From Desulfosediminicola ganghwensis (GTDB lineage Bacteria; Desulfobacterota; Desulfobulbia; Desulfobulbales; Desulfocapsaceae): 64,000 nucleotides of DNA. Position 1 is the stretch's first letter; the number at the start of each line of letters is the position of its first letter. The notes below the pieces were generated by a model. That model had not been told where the DNA came from, did no database searches, and worked only from the letters and a program-made list of their open reading frames with translations. The translations under genes and the position numbers were made by a program. Positions 55,809-63,785 of this stretch are shown here, one piece after another. Location of the stretch: assembly GCF_005116675.2 (NCBI RefSeq), contig NZ_CP050699.1:496001-560000 (forward strand), in the 5' to 3' direction.

Positions 55809-56693
55809 TCAAGCAGCGGCCAGGCATTTTTTACTCTGTAACAGCTCCAGACTCTTGGCGTCATTAAGCTCGAAATGGCACACCTCGGTTTCAAGCCCGA
55901 GCGCCACAGCCAGCAGCTGAGTGAAATAGACGGTGGGAACACCGCTTTCTATATGACCTTTGGCCTGCAATTGTGCCTGCTGCTTGCCAAGGTTGTATTC
56001 ACATAGCGGACAGCTGGAGGCAATCGTCTCAACACCTGCACCGGCAGCGGAATTGAGAATTGTGGCCGCGGCACTGTTTTCGCCCGGTTCGACGGTCAGT
56101 ACCTGGTAGGAGCCACAACACTTATCTGCGGACGCAAAAGGCACCACTGTGGCACCAAGAGATTCGAGCATATTGGTCATCAGCTCATAGCTGCCGAACG
56201 GTTCAATACCCACATCAGCAGGGCGCTGTAATGTACAACCGTAATACGCACCAACCTTCAGCTCACCAAGCGGCTGTTTGACAGCCTCTTTCAACTTCTC
56301 CCAGCCGATCTGCTCTTCGAGGAAAGTCAGGTAATGCACGACCTCAACTTCACCCGCGTAATCTATCTCATCATCCATAAAGCGGTTGATGGTATCACGC
56401 TTGACCTCATCGGTCTTCATCAGCTGATTGGCACGCGCCAGGGTGTTGTAACACATGGAACACAAGGTAACGAGTTTCTCTGCACCCTGCTCTTTGGCCC
56501 GGATAAGGTTACGCACCGGCCCGACCATATGGATCAGGTCATCGGCGGTGAGGGAATATACCGCACCGCAACAGTTCCAGCGATCGATCTCCTCCACCTC
56601 GATACCGAGCGCTTCCAGAGAAGCAACCGCAGCCGAATCCAGATTCTTGGCTTTGGTTTTCAGGGTACAACCTGGATAGTAACTTATCTTCAT
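55809..56693 (-). CDS. HdrB-like CCG-domain subunit
   Basis: This 294-residue protein has two complete CCG (cysteine-rich) domains. The first has YYPGCTLKTKAKN, WNCCGAVY and CSMCYNT. The second has YYGCTLQRP, DKCCGSYQ and CPLCEYN. Both have the full cysteine set that in HdrB builds the non-cubane 4Fe-4S clusters for disulfide reduction. In thiol:fumarate reductases the same domain is fused to the Fe-S subunit; here it is a separate gene. AAGGAGAGC precedes the start. Confidence 0.9.
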   Translation of the reverse strand: MKISYYPGCTLKTKAKNLDSAAVASLEALGIEVEEIDRWNCCGAVYSLTADDLIHMVGPVRNLIRAKEQGAEKLVTLCSMCYNTLARANQLMKTDEVKRDTINRFMDDEIDYAGEVEVVHYLTFLEEQIGWEKLKEAVKQPLGELKVGAYYGCTLQRPADVGIEPFGSYELMTNMLESLGATVVPFASADKCCGSYQVLTVEPGENSAAATILNSAAGAGVETIASSCPLCEYNLGKQQAQLQAKGHIESGVPTVYFTQLLAVALGLETEVCHFELNDAKSLELLQSKKCLAAA

Positions 56694-56701
56694 TGCTCTC
56701 C

Positions 56702-57097
56702 TTAGCTGGTCAATTTTCTGAAACCGGCGACCAGAGCGATCTGCGGCATCTCCGCAATCGTCTCAGCCGACATTTGTGAAGGTTCAATTTTGTTGGTGCC
56801 CTTTCGCAGTGTCTGCTGGCGCAGCGCCTCCATGACCTTGGCAATATCTATTCCCCTGGGGCATTTGACCGTACAGGCATGACATGAAGCACACTTCCAA
56901 TAAGTATTTATTTCAGCCAGCTTGTTATGCAGGCCGAACTGTGCCATGTGCATCACTTTACGGGGGCCATAGTCCATCTCTGCAGTCATGGGACACATAC
57001 CGCTGCATGTGGCGCACTGCATACAGAGCTTGACATTCTCTCCGCTCAGCTCATTCAGTTTTTTGATCGACTCCAGTGACAGAGTCCCTGCATTCAT
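56702..57097 (-). CDS. HdrC-like 4Fe-4S dicluster protein
   Basis: This 131-residue small ferredoxin-like subunit has CMQCATCSGMCPM near residue 24 and CASCHACTVKCPRG near 72, the two-cluster pattern of HdrC. I start it at MNAGTLSLESI; the longer frame adds 43 residues that include part of the promoter region. The ribosome site is AAGGAAAA at a longish distance. It is the first gene of the operon and probably links HdrB to another electron carrier. Confidence 0.88.
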   Translation of the reverse strand: MNAGTLSLESIKKLNELSGENVKLCMQCATCSGMCPMTAEMDYGPRKVMHMAQFGLHNKLAEINTYWKCASCHACTVKCPRGIDIAKVMEALRQQTLRKGTNKIEPSQMSAETIAEMPQIALVAGFRKLTS

Positions 57098-57776
57098 CTT
57101 CAATGTTATTTTCCTTTTCTTTCTGGAAACAGTGAAACAGCCTCCGATTGCGTTAGCAGACAGCGCCTGCACCCGGCAGCCATAGAAATTACACCAACCG
57201 GCAAGGTGAGCGCACCGTGGTTGCAAGCCGTCAGCTCAAGGGAAAGACATGTGGCAGGTTGAGTTTTAACACCTTCTATAACCCCGCAACATGCGGACAA
57301 CCCCTGAAGGGTTGACGGCAAAAAACCCAGAAAACACAAATGCCTGTACATCGGCATTTCAATCCACCTAGTAATAACAAATCTTTATTGACAATTCAAC
57401 AACGTTTATATCACGCGTTATCAAATACTTACATACAATCCAATGAATGTGTGTTCATTTTTCTCTGAATTTTATCTACACAGGTTACCATGATATTTAG
57501 TTTATGATTTCAAGTTACCAACAGATATTTGAAGGAATATACCACCTGCTACAAGAATTATATTACTGCAATGCCCCCCTGACGGGTCTCTTTCAAACTC
57601 AAGTTCCCAGTTGTGCAGCTATAAAGACTCCAACAGCATCATTGCCCTAGCAGGCCGGATTTATCAAATTCAGCAGGATTGATTCACAGCCATCCGGCGC
57701 AGTCAAAACACCTTCCCCCCGAATGAACGTACTTTTTTCCGCTTTCGGATAACTGCACATCCCCCCCTCCCCGCCA
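57098..57776. other. Intergenic region upstream of the hdrC-like operon
   Basis: About 680 bases are AT-rich in the middle and pyrimidine-rich on the plus strand near 57700-57775. One short perfect hairpin, CAACCC-CTGA-AGGGTTG like, occurs near 57298-57315. No gene was recognised. Confidence 0.5.
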
Positions 57777-58016
57777 ATGTCTAACAATGTGTCTATTCAA
57801 GAAGAATCATGTTCTGTTGTCCCACGATTCCTGACAGCTGATCCAGCTGGAAACATGACTAGCCAAACACTACCTGTCATGAAGGCACGAATTGATCCTG
57901 AAAGGTGGAATGGTGTTGAAAGAAGAAGTGGAACCGACCGGTGCATTAATGCTGATCGCAGACATTCAACTGACGCCCGCCCCCTGCTCGTAAGGAAGAG
58001 CTGGAACCACTTCTGA
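57777..58016 (+). CDS. Small protein with ERR/DRR repeats
   Basis: This 79-residue frame contains GVERRSGTDRCINADRRHSTD, the spaced xRR pattern often seen at the edges of PilZ and sensor proteins in proteobacteria. The upstream DNA is C-rich and lacks a ribosome site. The gene stops shortly before the IS110 element and could be a fragment of something larger. The frame is plausible but unproven. Confidence 0.4.
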   Translation: MSNNVSIQEESCSVVPRFLTADPAGNMTSQTLPVMKARIDPERWNGVERRSGTDRCINADRRHSTDARPLLVRKSWNHF

Positions 58017-58133
58017 ATTAATCGAATGCACCTGAAGGATTGAGATAAACGTGAGAGCAACTGTGTTCAAAGTCAAACCTAATCGTACAGATGAAATCTG
58101 CAACTGACTCAGAGGTAAGGGTTTTAAATTTCA

Positions 58134-59081
58134 TCATCTTTGTTCAGCATAAGTAGGCGACCAAGTGGTTTGATTTCTCACCATGACATTTAGGATGGTT
58201 AAGAGTTTCCGCATGCATGCCGTCAGAGCAACCTTAGGCTTTTTTCCACGAGCAATTAATTGCTCGTGGAAAGTCCTGATGACAGGGTTGCAGCGTGCGG
58301 CTGTCAAAGCCCCCATGTACAAGACAGATCTTATCTGGGCTCTCCCTCCCCATATTCTTCGGGAACCGCGAAAAAAGCCGCTATCTCGATTGAGTGGAGC
58401 TACTCCGGCCAGTGCTGCCACCTCTTTTCTGTTGAGTTGGCCCAACTCAGGCAAGCCTGCTAGGAGTGCAAGCGACAATACTGGTCCTACACCTGGCACG
58501 CTTTGTAATATTTTATCGTTTACTCGCCAGACATCTGATTGCTGGATGAGCTTTTGGAGATCCCCATCAACGTTTTGCAAACGTTTTTCCAGCCATTTGA
58601 TATGTGCTTCAAGATCTTTGCGAACATGTTTTGTAGAGCATCTAAGGCGATTTTTTTCCATAGTTAACATGTCCACAATTTGCCTGCGGCGCACTAGAAC
58701 AGCATCCAATTCTCGAGCTTGCTCGTCTTTGATCGGTCGAGGTTCTGGTCGAATAGCTTCACCAAATCGAGCGATTATTTCAGAATCGATAGAATCTGTT
58801 TTTGCCAACTTGCCAGTAGCTTTAGCAAAGTCCCTCACCTGTCTGGGGTTTACTACGACAATGGGTAGGAATTTCTTGGCAAGTTCACTTACGAGGGGAA
58901 TCTCAAGGCCGCCCGTTGATTCAAGAACAATCAATGTAGGCTGTAATTCCTCAAAGCGTTTTACCAGAGCGGAAATTTCCGTTGGAGCATTGGCTGTACT
59001 CCATTTTTCCTTGGTTGGCCGAACGGCGATGTCCAGCTTAGTTTTTGATACATCAATTCCAATAAATATCTGTTGATCCAT
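58134..59081 (-). CDS. IS110-family transposase (DEDD recombinase)
   Basis: This 315-residue recombinase has an N-terminal RuvC-like DEDD domain with GIDVSKTKLDIAV, LESTGG and TDSIDSEIIARF. A coiled-coil linker at about residues 120-195 follows, then a C-terminal Transposase_20 domain. That domain has SVPGVGPVLSLALLAGLP, GVAPLNRDSGFFRGSRRIWGG and RSVLYMGALTAARCNP, with the putative nucleophilic serine in NRDSG. It appears full length and intact. The long non-coding DNA on its 5' side fits the IS110 subgroup, in which the bridge RNA is encoded upstream. Confidence 0.93.
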   Translation of the reverse strand: MDQQIFIGIDVSKTKLDIAVRPTKEKWSTANAPTEISALVKRFEELQPTLIVLESTGGLEIPLVSELAKKFLPIVVVNPRQVRDFAKATGKLAKTDSIDSEIIARFGEAIRPEPRPIKDEQARELDAVLVRRRQIVDMLTMEKNRLRCSTKHVRKDLEAHIKWLEKRLQNVDGDLQKLIQQSDVWRVNDKILQSVPGVGPVLSLALLAGLPELGQLNRKEVAALAGVAPLNRDSGFFRGSRRIWGGRAQIRSVLYMGALTAARCNPVIRTFHEQLIARGKKPKVALTACMRKLLTILNVMVRNQTTWSPTYAEQR

Positions 59082-59230
59082 GTTAGATTTCCGTTTCCCA
59101 GCCTTGTGAAATGCGGGCTCTTAGTAAGGCCCCGGCAACTGTTCGGGTTAAGCAGAAAGGACCATAACGACCAGCGCTCACACACGGGCTCGTAGTTTAA
59201 TTGTCCCAAGGAGTGGTCGATCTGTTACGG
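59082..59230 (-). ncRNA. Candidate bridge RNA segment of the IS110 element
   Basis: In the IS110 subgroup the non-coding end upstream of the recombinase encodes a structured bridge RNA. Here that stretch has GCCTT/AAGGC arms around a 20-nt loop (59103-59132) and a repeated GAGCCCG word on the minus strand, seen in CTACGAGCCCGTG and TAAGAGCCCGCAT. The limits and loop assignments are guesses. Confidence 0.35.
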
Positions 59231-59435
59231 TCATGTAGCGAAATATGTTACTTAGTAAACTATGTAGGAGTATGGGCGCAACATACAAGGAGTGAGCGAT
59301 TGACAAGTGACCAGTCGCTGGAATGATTATGCAATCGGTTTGTGGAGAAGAACTTCTCAGCTTTAAGTTGTTACTTCTATCACCTTTCTCCCCGCGCCTC
59401 ACTCCTTGAAGCTGAGCTTTAGTGATAATTTTAAT

Positions 59436-59473
59436 TTAAAAAGGCGCCCCGCTATTAGCGGGGCGCCTTTTTT
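59436..59473. terminator. Strong bidirectional terminator
   Basis: AAGGCGCCCCGC pairs perfectly with its complement around a 5-nt loop, with A and T runs on either side. It lies about 20 nt past the VKOR-thioredoxin stop and ends that minus-strand transcript. Confidence 0.92.
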
Positions 59474-59492
59474 ACTGTCGCTTAAATGGTTC

Positions 59493-60581
59493 CTAGTTGT
59501 TTTGCCCCTGCACTCCTTCAGCTGGCTCAGGCTCACACAACTCATCAACCGAGCAACTCTCATCACCTTCACCTGCCCCGGGAATCCGCATTTCGGGTAG
59601 CAACTGGCCCGGAAGTGTAACAGAAGGCAACTGAGGACTGTCATCACTGCCTCCTGTCAGAGGTGCAGACATACTCATACCTGGCCCCTCAACCGCTTCA
59701 ACCCGACGGCAATTCTCTTCAAGGTAATTCAGGATGGTATATTTACCACGCAGCAACCGCACTTCTGATTTGTCCTGGATCATCAGTACCGGAATCTCAT
59801 TAATACCATTCACCTGCAGGTAGTTCCTGTTTATTCTTGGCGTATAATTCTCTGCTTGCACAATTTCTTCATAAGGTGCCGACTTCAACTCATCTATCGG
59901 GTTGAAATTGAGTGAGCAGCTAAAATTCTCGTCTATGGTCTCGATTACCTCTTCACAGTGAGGACAACTTGAAGAAAAGAAAAAATAGAGCGACTTACTG
60001 TCACTCTGCCGTTCAAGGCGGCCATAAACACCATTTTCGAGACCATTTATCTCAAGTTGCGACCTTGAGGTAAATTGCAGGCTGGAAAATGCCAGCAAAA
60101 CAGCAATAAAAGCAGCCAGAGCTGACATTAACTGCCGCCACCCCATAAAGATATTGAGCAGAGCGATAATGCTGAAAATGATAAGGCAATATGAGCAGAA
60201 TATTTCTGCTATGTAGTGCTGAAAACTTATCAGTACACCCTCTGCCGCAATTCCGGCAAGCAACAGGAGCCGGGAAAAACCGAGCCAGCCCCTCGCTCCC
60301 CTGGCGCCAAGGCGCAGGGTAAGGAAAAGTACAAGAAAGTATAAAGTGCCTACGGAGTTAAAGACCACCGGGGACACTGTGGTAAGCTGTTCAACTACTT
60401 CGCAGCCTTCGCTCAAACACAGAAGATCTCCCTGAAGAAGAACCAGCAAGGTCTGAATAGCCGCAAGAATGGCACCACCTAAGGCAAGAAGCAGCTGCAG
60501 ATTGATCAGTTTAGGCACTTTCTCCGAATATTTGTTTGGCTGACGCAACATACGCTCATTTGAAATCTTGTTGAGGTTCAC
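59493..60581 (-). CDS. VKOR-thioredoxin fusion (disulfide-forming membrane protein)
   Basis: This 362-residue protein has four to five N-terminal helices of the vitamin K epoxide reductase fold. The loop pair is in CLSEGCEVV and the quinone-side active site is CSYC near residue 129. A thioredoxin-like domain follows with SSSCPHCEEVI near residue 208. It would oxidise periplasmic thiols and pass electrons to quinone in place of DsbA/DsbB. The last 60 residues are an acidic Pro/Gly-rich tail with a Cys pair (ESCSVDELCEPEP). The start is uncertain: GTG at 60581 or ATG at 60551. Confidence 0.9.
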   Translation of the reverse strand: MNLNKISNERMLRQPNKYSEKVPKLINLQLLLALGGAILAAIQTLLVLLQGDLLCLSEGCEVVEQLTTVSPVVFNSVGTLYFLVLFLTLRLGARGARGWLGFSRLLLLAGIAAEGVLISFQHYIAEIFCSYCLIIFSIIALLNIFMGWRQLMSALAAFIAVLLAFSSLQFTSRSQLEINGLENGVYGRLERQSDSKSLYFFFSSSCPHCEEVIETIDENFSCSLNFNPIDELKSAPYEEIVQAENYTPRINRNYLQVNGINEIPVLMIQDKSEVRLLRGKYTILNYLEENCRRVEAVEGPGMSMSAPLTGGSDDSPQLPSVTLPGQLLPEMRIPGAGEGDESCSVDELCEPEPAEGVQGQNN

Positions 60582-60770
60582 ACATTCTTATTGTGCGCAT
60601 AATTACCAATAGTAATCCGTCCTGAACACAAACCACAAGCCTATACGGTGATAAATGCATACGTGTTGTCCAAATCCATAATGCCGCCCCCCTGCAGGCA
60701 TGGATACAACGCCAATACGCCGCACCGAAAGGCAGGTTCTGATTGTGGAACACTTATGGCCCAACGGAAA

Positions 60771-60811
60771 ACGGGTTGACCGAATCATACAACTTGATTC
60801 GATCAACCCGT
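60771..60811 (-). terminator. Terminator after the secreted low-complexity protein
   Basis: ACGGGTTGA/TCAACCCGT and GAATCA/TGATTC form two stacked perfect stems with a small internal bulge and a 7-nt loop. On the minus strand they are followed by TTTTCC, about 75 nt past the stop at 60887. Confidence 0.8.
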
Positions 60812-60886
60812 AACTCATCGTACTACAGCTCGATTGGCACGAAAATTCTATGCCGGGGAAAAATCCCGGAATATACGGTGAGGCAA

Positions 60887-61714
60887 TTACTTGTTTTTGC
60901 CGTTGCCGTTACCATTCCCGTTACCATTGCCACCGCCGTTTCCGCCTTTGTTGCCGTTGCTGCCTTTATCACTCTTAGCACCGCCGCCATTATCGGAGCC
61001 GGACTTGGAAGATCCGCCCTTGGAACCACTGTGGCCCTTGGCTTTACCGGAGTTCATATCCATGCTCGTAGCAGCTGCGATCTCATCATCCGGAGCCATT
61101 CCCTTGTTTTTGGCCTTGCCCTTGGTGTGACCAAGCCCGAGAGTGCCAGGATGAACGCCGAGTTCATGGGCGATTTCGCCCCAGCCCATACCATCCGCAC
61201 GCATCCCTGCGATATCGCCTTCAGTTACACCAGTAACACCGCTCATGGCCTCCTGCAGATTTTTTTCGGCAGCTTCAAGGCCTGCATTGGCAGCATCCAA
61301 AGCAGCCTGGGCCGCTTCTTGCGCCACCGGATCTTGCGCTTCTATGGCCGCGTCAAGATCATTTTGGGCAGCATCCACAGCCTGCTGCGCGTCATCAGCT
61401 TCAGCATTGGCTGCATCCACTCCGCTGGTATCAATGTTGGCATTTGCTGCACTCGCCAGATTGGCGGCATGGGCAGCCTGGGCCGGGTTGCTGAAAGCGG
61501 GAGCTTCCTCCACACTACCCTCTTCGCCGGTGTCGTCTCCCGCAGGATCGGTCCCGTCAGTGGCACCATCATCACCCTCTGCCGGGGCAGCTGGATCGGT
61601 CTGATCAACAGCCTGGCCGGGATCCCCGGTGGTAGCTTCTTCAGCAAGTACCCCGTTCGCCATCATGAGCATCAGGGTTAAAACAGCGGCATAGACAAAT
61701 TTTCTTGAAATCAT
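60887..61714 (-). CDS. Secreted low-complexity protein with an MGWGEIA motif
   Basis: I do not know a function. The 275-residue product has a signal peptide cleaved near residue 24 (VLAEE). An acidic Asp/Pro/Gly/Thr-rich stretch (25-75) is followed by an Ala-rich helical part (76-155, many DAA/QAA steps). A compact conserved-looking motif then reads MRADGMGWGEIAHELGVHPG (about 172-191) and resembles a small helix-turn-helix-like unit found in other deltaproteobacterial exported proteins. The tail is Gly/Asn/Ser/Lys-rich and basic. GGAGGGAGG precedes the start. It may be a surface or matrix protein. Confidence 0.75.
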   Translation of the reverse strand: MISRKFVYAAVLTLMLMMANGVLAEEATTGDPGQAVDQTDPAAPAEGDDGATDGTDPAGDDTGEEGSVEEAPAFSNPAQAAHAANLASAANANIDTSGVDAANAEADDAQQAVDAAQNDLDAAIEAQDPVAQEAAQAALDAANAGLEAAEKNLQEAMSGVTGVTEGDIAGMRADGMGWGEIAHELGVHPGTLGLGHTKGKAKNKGMAPDDEIAAATSMDMNSGKAKGHSGSKGGSSKSGSDNGGGAKSDKGSNGNKGGNGGGNGNGNGNGNGKNK

Positions 61715-61837
61715 TGGTCCTCCCTCCGTAATATACGGATCGTGTTTGCTCTCTCGCCCCCCAGCATGTCAACAGTCGCCTGTGAGTCGCTCGTAAATCA
61801 ACAACCATTGACGGAGCATACAAAACTCATCGTAATT

Positions 61838-62848
61838 TCATAAAATGAAAAAATCAACAGATTCTTCAATATTCCAACGCTTTTGAGCCACTTTCTGCGG
61901 CTTATTGAACCAACTGATTCCCAGCTTGCTGCTCTTTAAGCCAGGATACTCCTGATAGAGAAACGCCCTGATGCTTTTGGCTCTCTGTTCAGCCAGCTTT
62001 TTATTATTTTTCTGATAGACGACGACTTGCAGGGAGCCTTTTTTCATCAAAACAGCGGTTTTTCCAATCTCCCCCAAAGACTCTTTACCTGATTTGGTCA
62101 ACTGCGCGCTGAATGGCTCGAAGGTGACTTCAGGGACCATCACTGTGCGAGGGCCAAAATAATAATTTCGATAGGAGAAATCATTGAGCCTGTTGAGATG
62201 ATCCACCGCTTTAATCGCAAGCGCTCCGGAAGGAACCACGGCAAGATATTCCTTCCAGGCCAGCCGCTCTTCAGGCGTCCGGCCCAGCCGGGAAAGAACC
62301 AGTGCCCTGTTATAGAGTACAGAGGGGCTCTCAGGCCAAATCTGCAGTGCCTGTACATAGAGGTCGAGTGCCTCATTATACCGCTTGGCCTTTAGATGAT
62401 GATGCCCTAGATACGTAAGTGAATTTAAGTGCTTGGAATTTAGTACAAGTGCTTTTTCATACTGGTCGCGCTCGGCCTTAAGCCTGTTCTTGGCACCATA
62501 GGCAACTCCCATCCAAAAATGATAATCAGCTTTATACGGGTCGAGTCGTATCGACTTTTCAAGATACGGGATAGCCTGATCAATCTTTTCCGATCTGAGC
62601 AGCAGCCGACCATAATAATAATTTGTCAGCGGGCTCTCCGGGTTCAATTCTACCTCTTGGCGGAATTTATCTTCACCTTTCCCGGGATCATCAACATCCA
62701 GATAGTAATCACCCTTGATCGAGTAACCGACAGTTCGCCCAACTTCCTTGACATTACAACTAGTTATTATCAGTATCGTAACGCATACAAAAAAACACCG
62801 GGAGACGTTTACAACCCCCCTCTGCCAATCTCTTCTTTTACGCTGCAT
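61838..62848 (-). CDS. TPR lipoprotein with a C-terminal OmpA-like region
   Basis: This 336-residue protein has a lipobox ITSC near residue 30, so it is likely anchored in the outer membrane. Four to five TPR units follow (about residues 60-210), such as TNYYYGRLLLRSEKIDQAI and HFWMGVAYGAKNRLKAERD. The last 100 residues (VTFEPFSAQLTKSGKESL, KLAEQRAKSIRAFL) resemble an OmpA-like domain that in other proteins binds peptidoglycan. I use ATG 62848 because GAGGAAGAG lies ahead of it; the longer frame adds 25 residues. It may be a scaffold for an envelope complex. Confidence 0.75.
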   Translation of the reverse strand: MQRKRRDWQRGVVNVSRCFFVCVTILIITSCNVKEVGRTVGYSIKGDYYLDVDDPGKGEDKFRQEVELNPESPLTNYYYGRLLLRSEKIDQAIPYLEKSIRLDPYKADYHFWMGVAYGAKNRLKAERDQYEKALVLNSKHLNSLTYLGHHHLKAKRYNEALDLYVQALQIWPESPSVLYNRALVLSRLGRTPEERLAWKEYLAVVPSGALAIKAVDHLNRLNDFSYRNYYFGPRTVMVPEVTFEPFSAQLTKSGKESLGEIGKTAVLMKKGSLQVVVYQKNNKKLAEQRAKSIRAFLYQEYPGLKSSKLGISWFNKPQKVAQKRWNIEESVDFFIL

Positions 62849-63182
62849 ATCTCTTCCTCTTGCTTTAGGGGGCTTCGACCCAAAAAGAATATATCCTCCT
62901 GCACCAAACAACAGTCTCGGCAATCATCCGTCGTAAAATATCAGAAATATAAAATAAAACCAGCGGTGATCAACTGTCGGCAAATCCGATCATCAATTTT
63001 CAACGAAGGGAACAAAATCTTTATACCTTTCCGCTATACGCAATAATGCCGTCGCCCCTTTCAATGCTGCAAAAGCAGGGTTATACTTAAATTATAACGT
63101 TGGTTGGTTAAGTACTTTGAAAGCCCTCAAGATTAAGGGTGTTCTCTGTTGGTGCACCCGAACCTCAGCAAGGAGGAGAACC
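62849..63182. other. Intergenic region between divergent lipoprotein and usp genes
   Basis: About 330 AT-rich bases hold the promoters of both genes. No other gene or structured RNA was recognised. Confidence 0.5.
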
Positions 63183-63626
63183 ATGCAGGAAATCACTCAA
63201 GTCGTGGTGCCGGTTGACCTCGAAAGGCACTCTCAGAAGCTCATTGATTTTGCGATGTATATTGCGCAAAAAATGGATGCCCATCTCAGCCTGATACATG
63301 TTGTTGAGTTTTACACCTCCGGCGACATGATGCTCGGCAGTCCTTCGCTCGAACTGCTGAACGAGGAACGGATTGATCGCTCCAAAGAAGCACTGGAGAA
63401 TCTGGTAAATGACAATAAGCAAAAATACAGCAAGATTGATGGGGTGGTCTTCAAAGGCGATATTGTCGATACCATCGTCAAATATGCCGATGACAAAAAC
63501 GCCGGCTTGCTGATCATCGGGACTCATGGAGCCAAAGGGCTTGAGAAAATCCTTTTAGGCAGTGTTGCAGAACGCGTACTCAAGCGGGTGCACTGCCCGA
63601 CACTCACCATGAATCCCTACAAATAA
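63183..63626 (+). CDS. Universal stress protein (UspA family)
   Basis: This 147-residue single Usp domain begins VVVPVDLERHSQKLIDFA. The ATP-binding pattern GTHGAKGLEKILLGSVAERVLKRVHCP shows the G-2x-G-9x-G-S/T spacing of nucleotide-binding members. ATG 63183 has AAGGAGGAG six bases upstream, so the longer frame is not used. It is monocistronic and has its own terminator. Confidence 0.93.
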   Translation: MQEITQVVVPVDLERHSQKLIDFAMYIAQKMDAHLSLIHVVEFYTSGDMMLGSPSLELLNEERIDRSKEALENLVNDNKQKYSKIDGVVFKGDIVDTIVKYADDKNAGLLIIGTHGAKGLEKILLGSVAERVLKRVHCPTLTMNPYK

Positions 63627-63631
63627 AAAGC

Positions 63632-63677
63632 GCTGCCGTCGGCTACCGAGAACCGTAGCCGATGGCAGCTGGATTTT
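63632..63677 (+). terminator. Terminator of the usp gene
   Basis: GCTGCC(G)TCGGCTAC pairs with GTAGCCGATGGCAGC, with one wobble pair and a 7-nt loop. It is followed by GGATTTTT. Confidence 0.85.
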
Positions 63678-63785
63678 TGCTGTTCTTCTCAGGCAAACCG
63701 TAGTACCATCCTCTCCGTTTCATGCAGAATTCCGGCTAAGTCGATCTCCCTATACTACATGTAATTGCTCTATATTTTTCAGCCA

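Larger units (their letters stand above)
58120..59230 (-). mobile_element. IS110-family insertion sequence
   Basis: A single DEDD recombinase gene with an upstream non-coding segment makes up the element. IS110 elements lack inverted terminal repeats, so both ends given here are estimates. The left end lies between 58016 and 58134; the right end lies between about 59200 and 59440, where a chromosomal terminator begins. Confidence 0.7.

Noticed and set aside
58183-59076. 297-codon frame antisense to the transposase
   Set aside because: It mirrors the IS110 reading frame and has no start signal or domain.
60743-61681. 312-codon frame antisense to the low-complexity protein
   Set aside because: Repetitive codons on the other strand create an open frame by composition; the minus-strand product has a signal peptide and a strong ribosome site.
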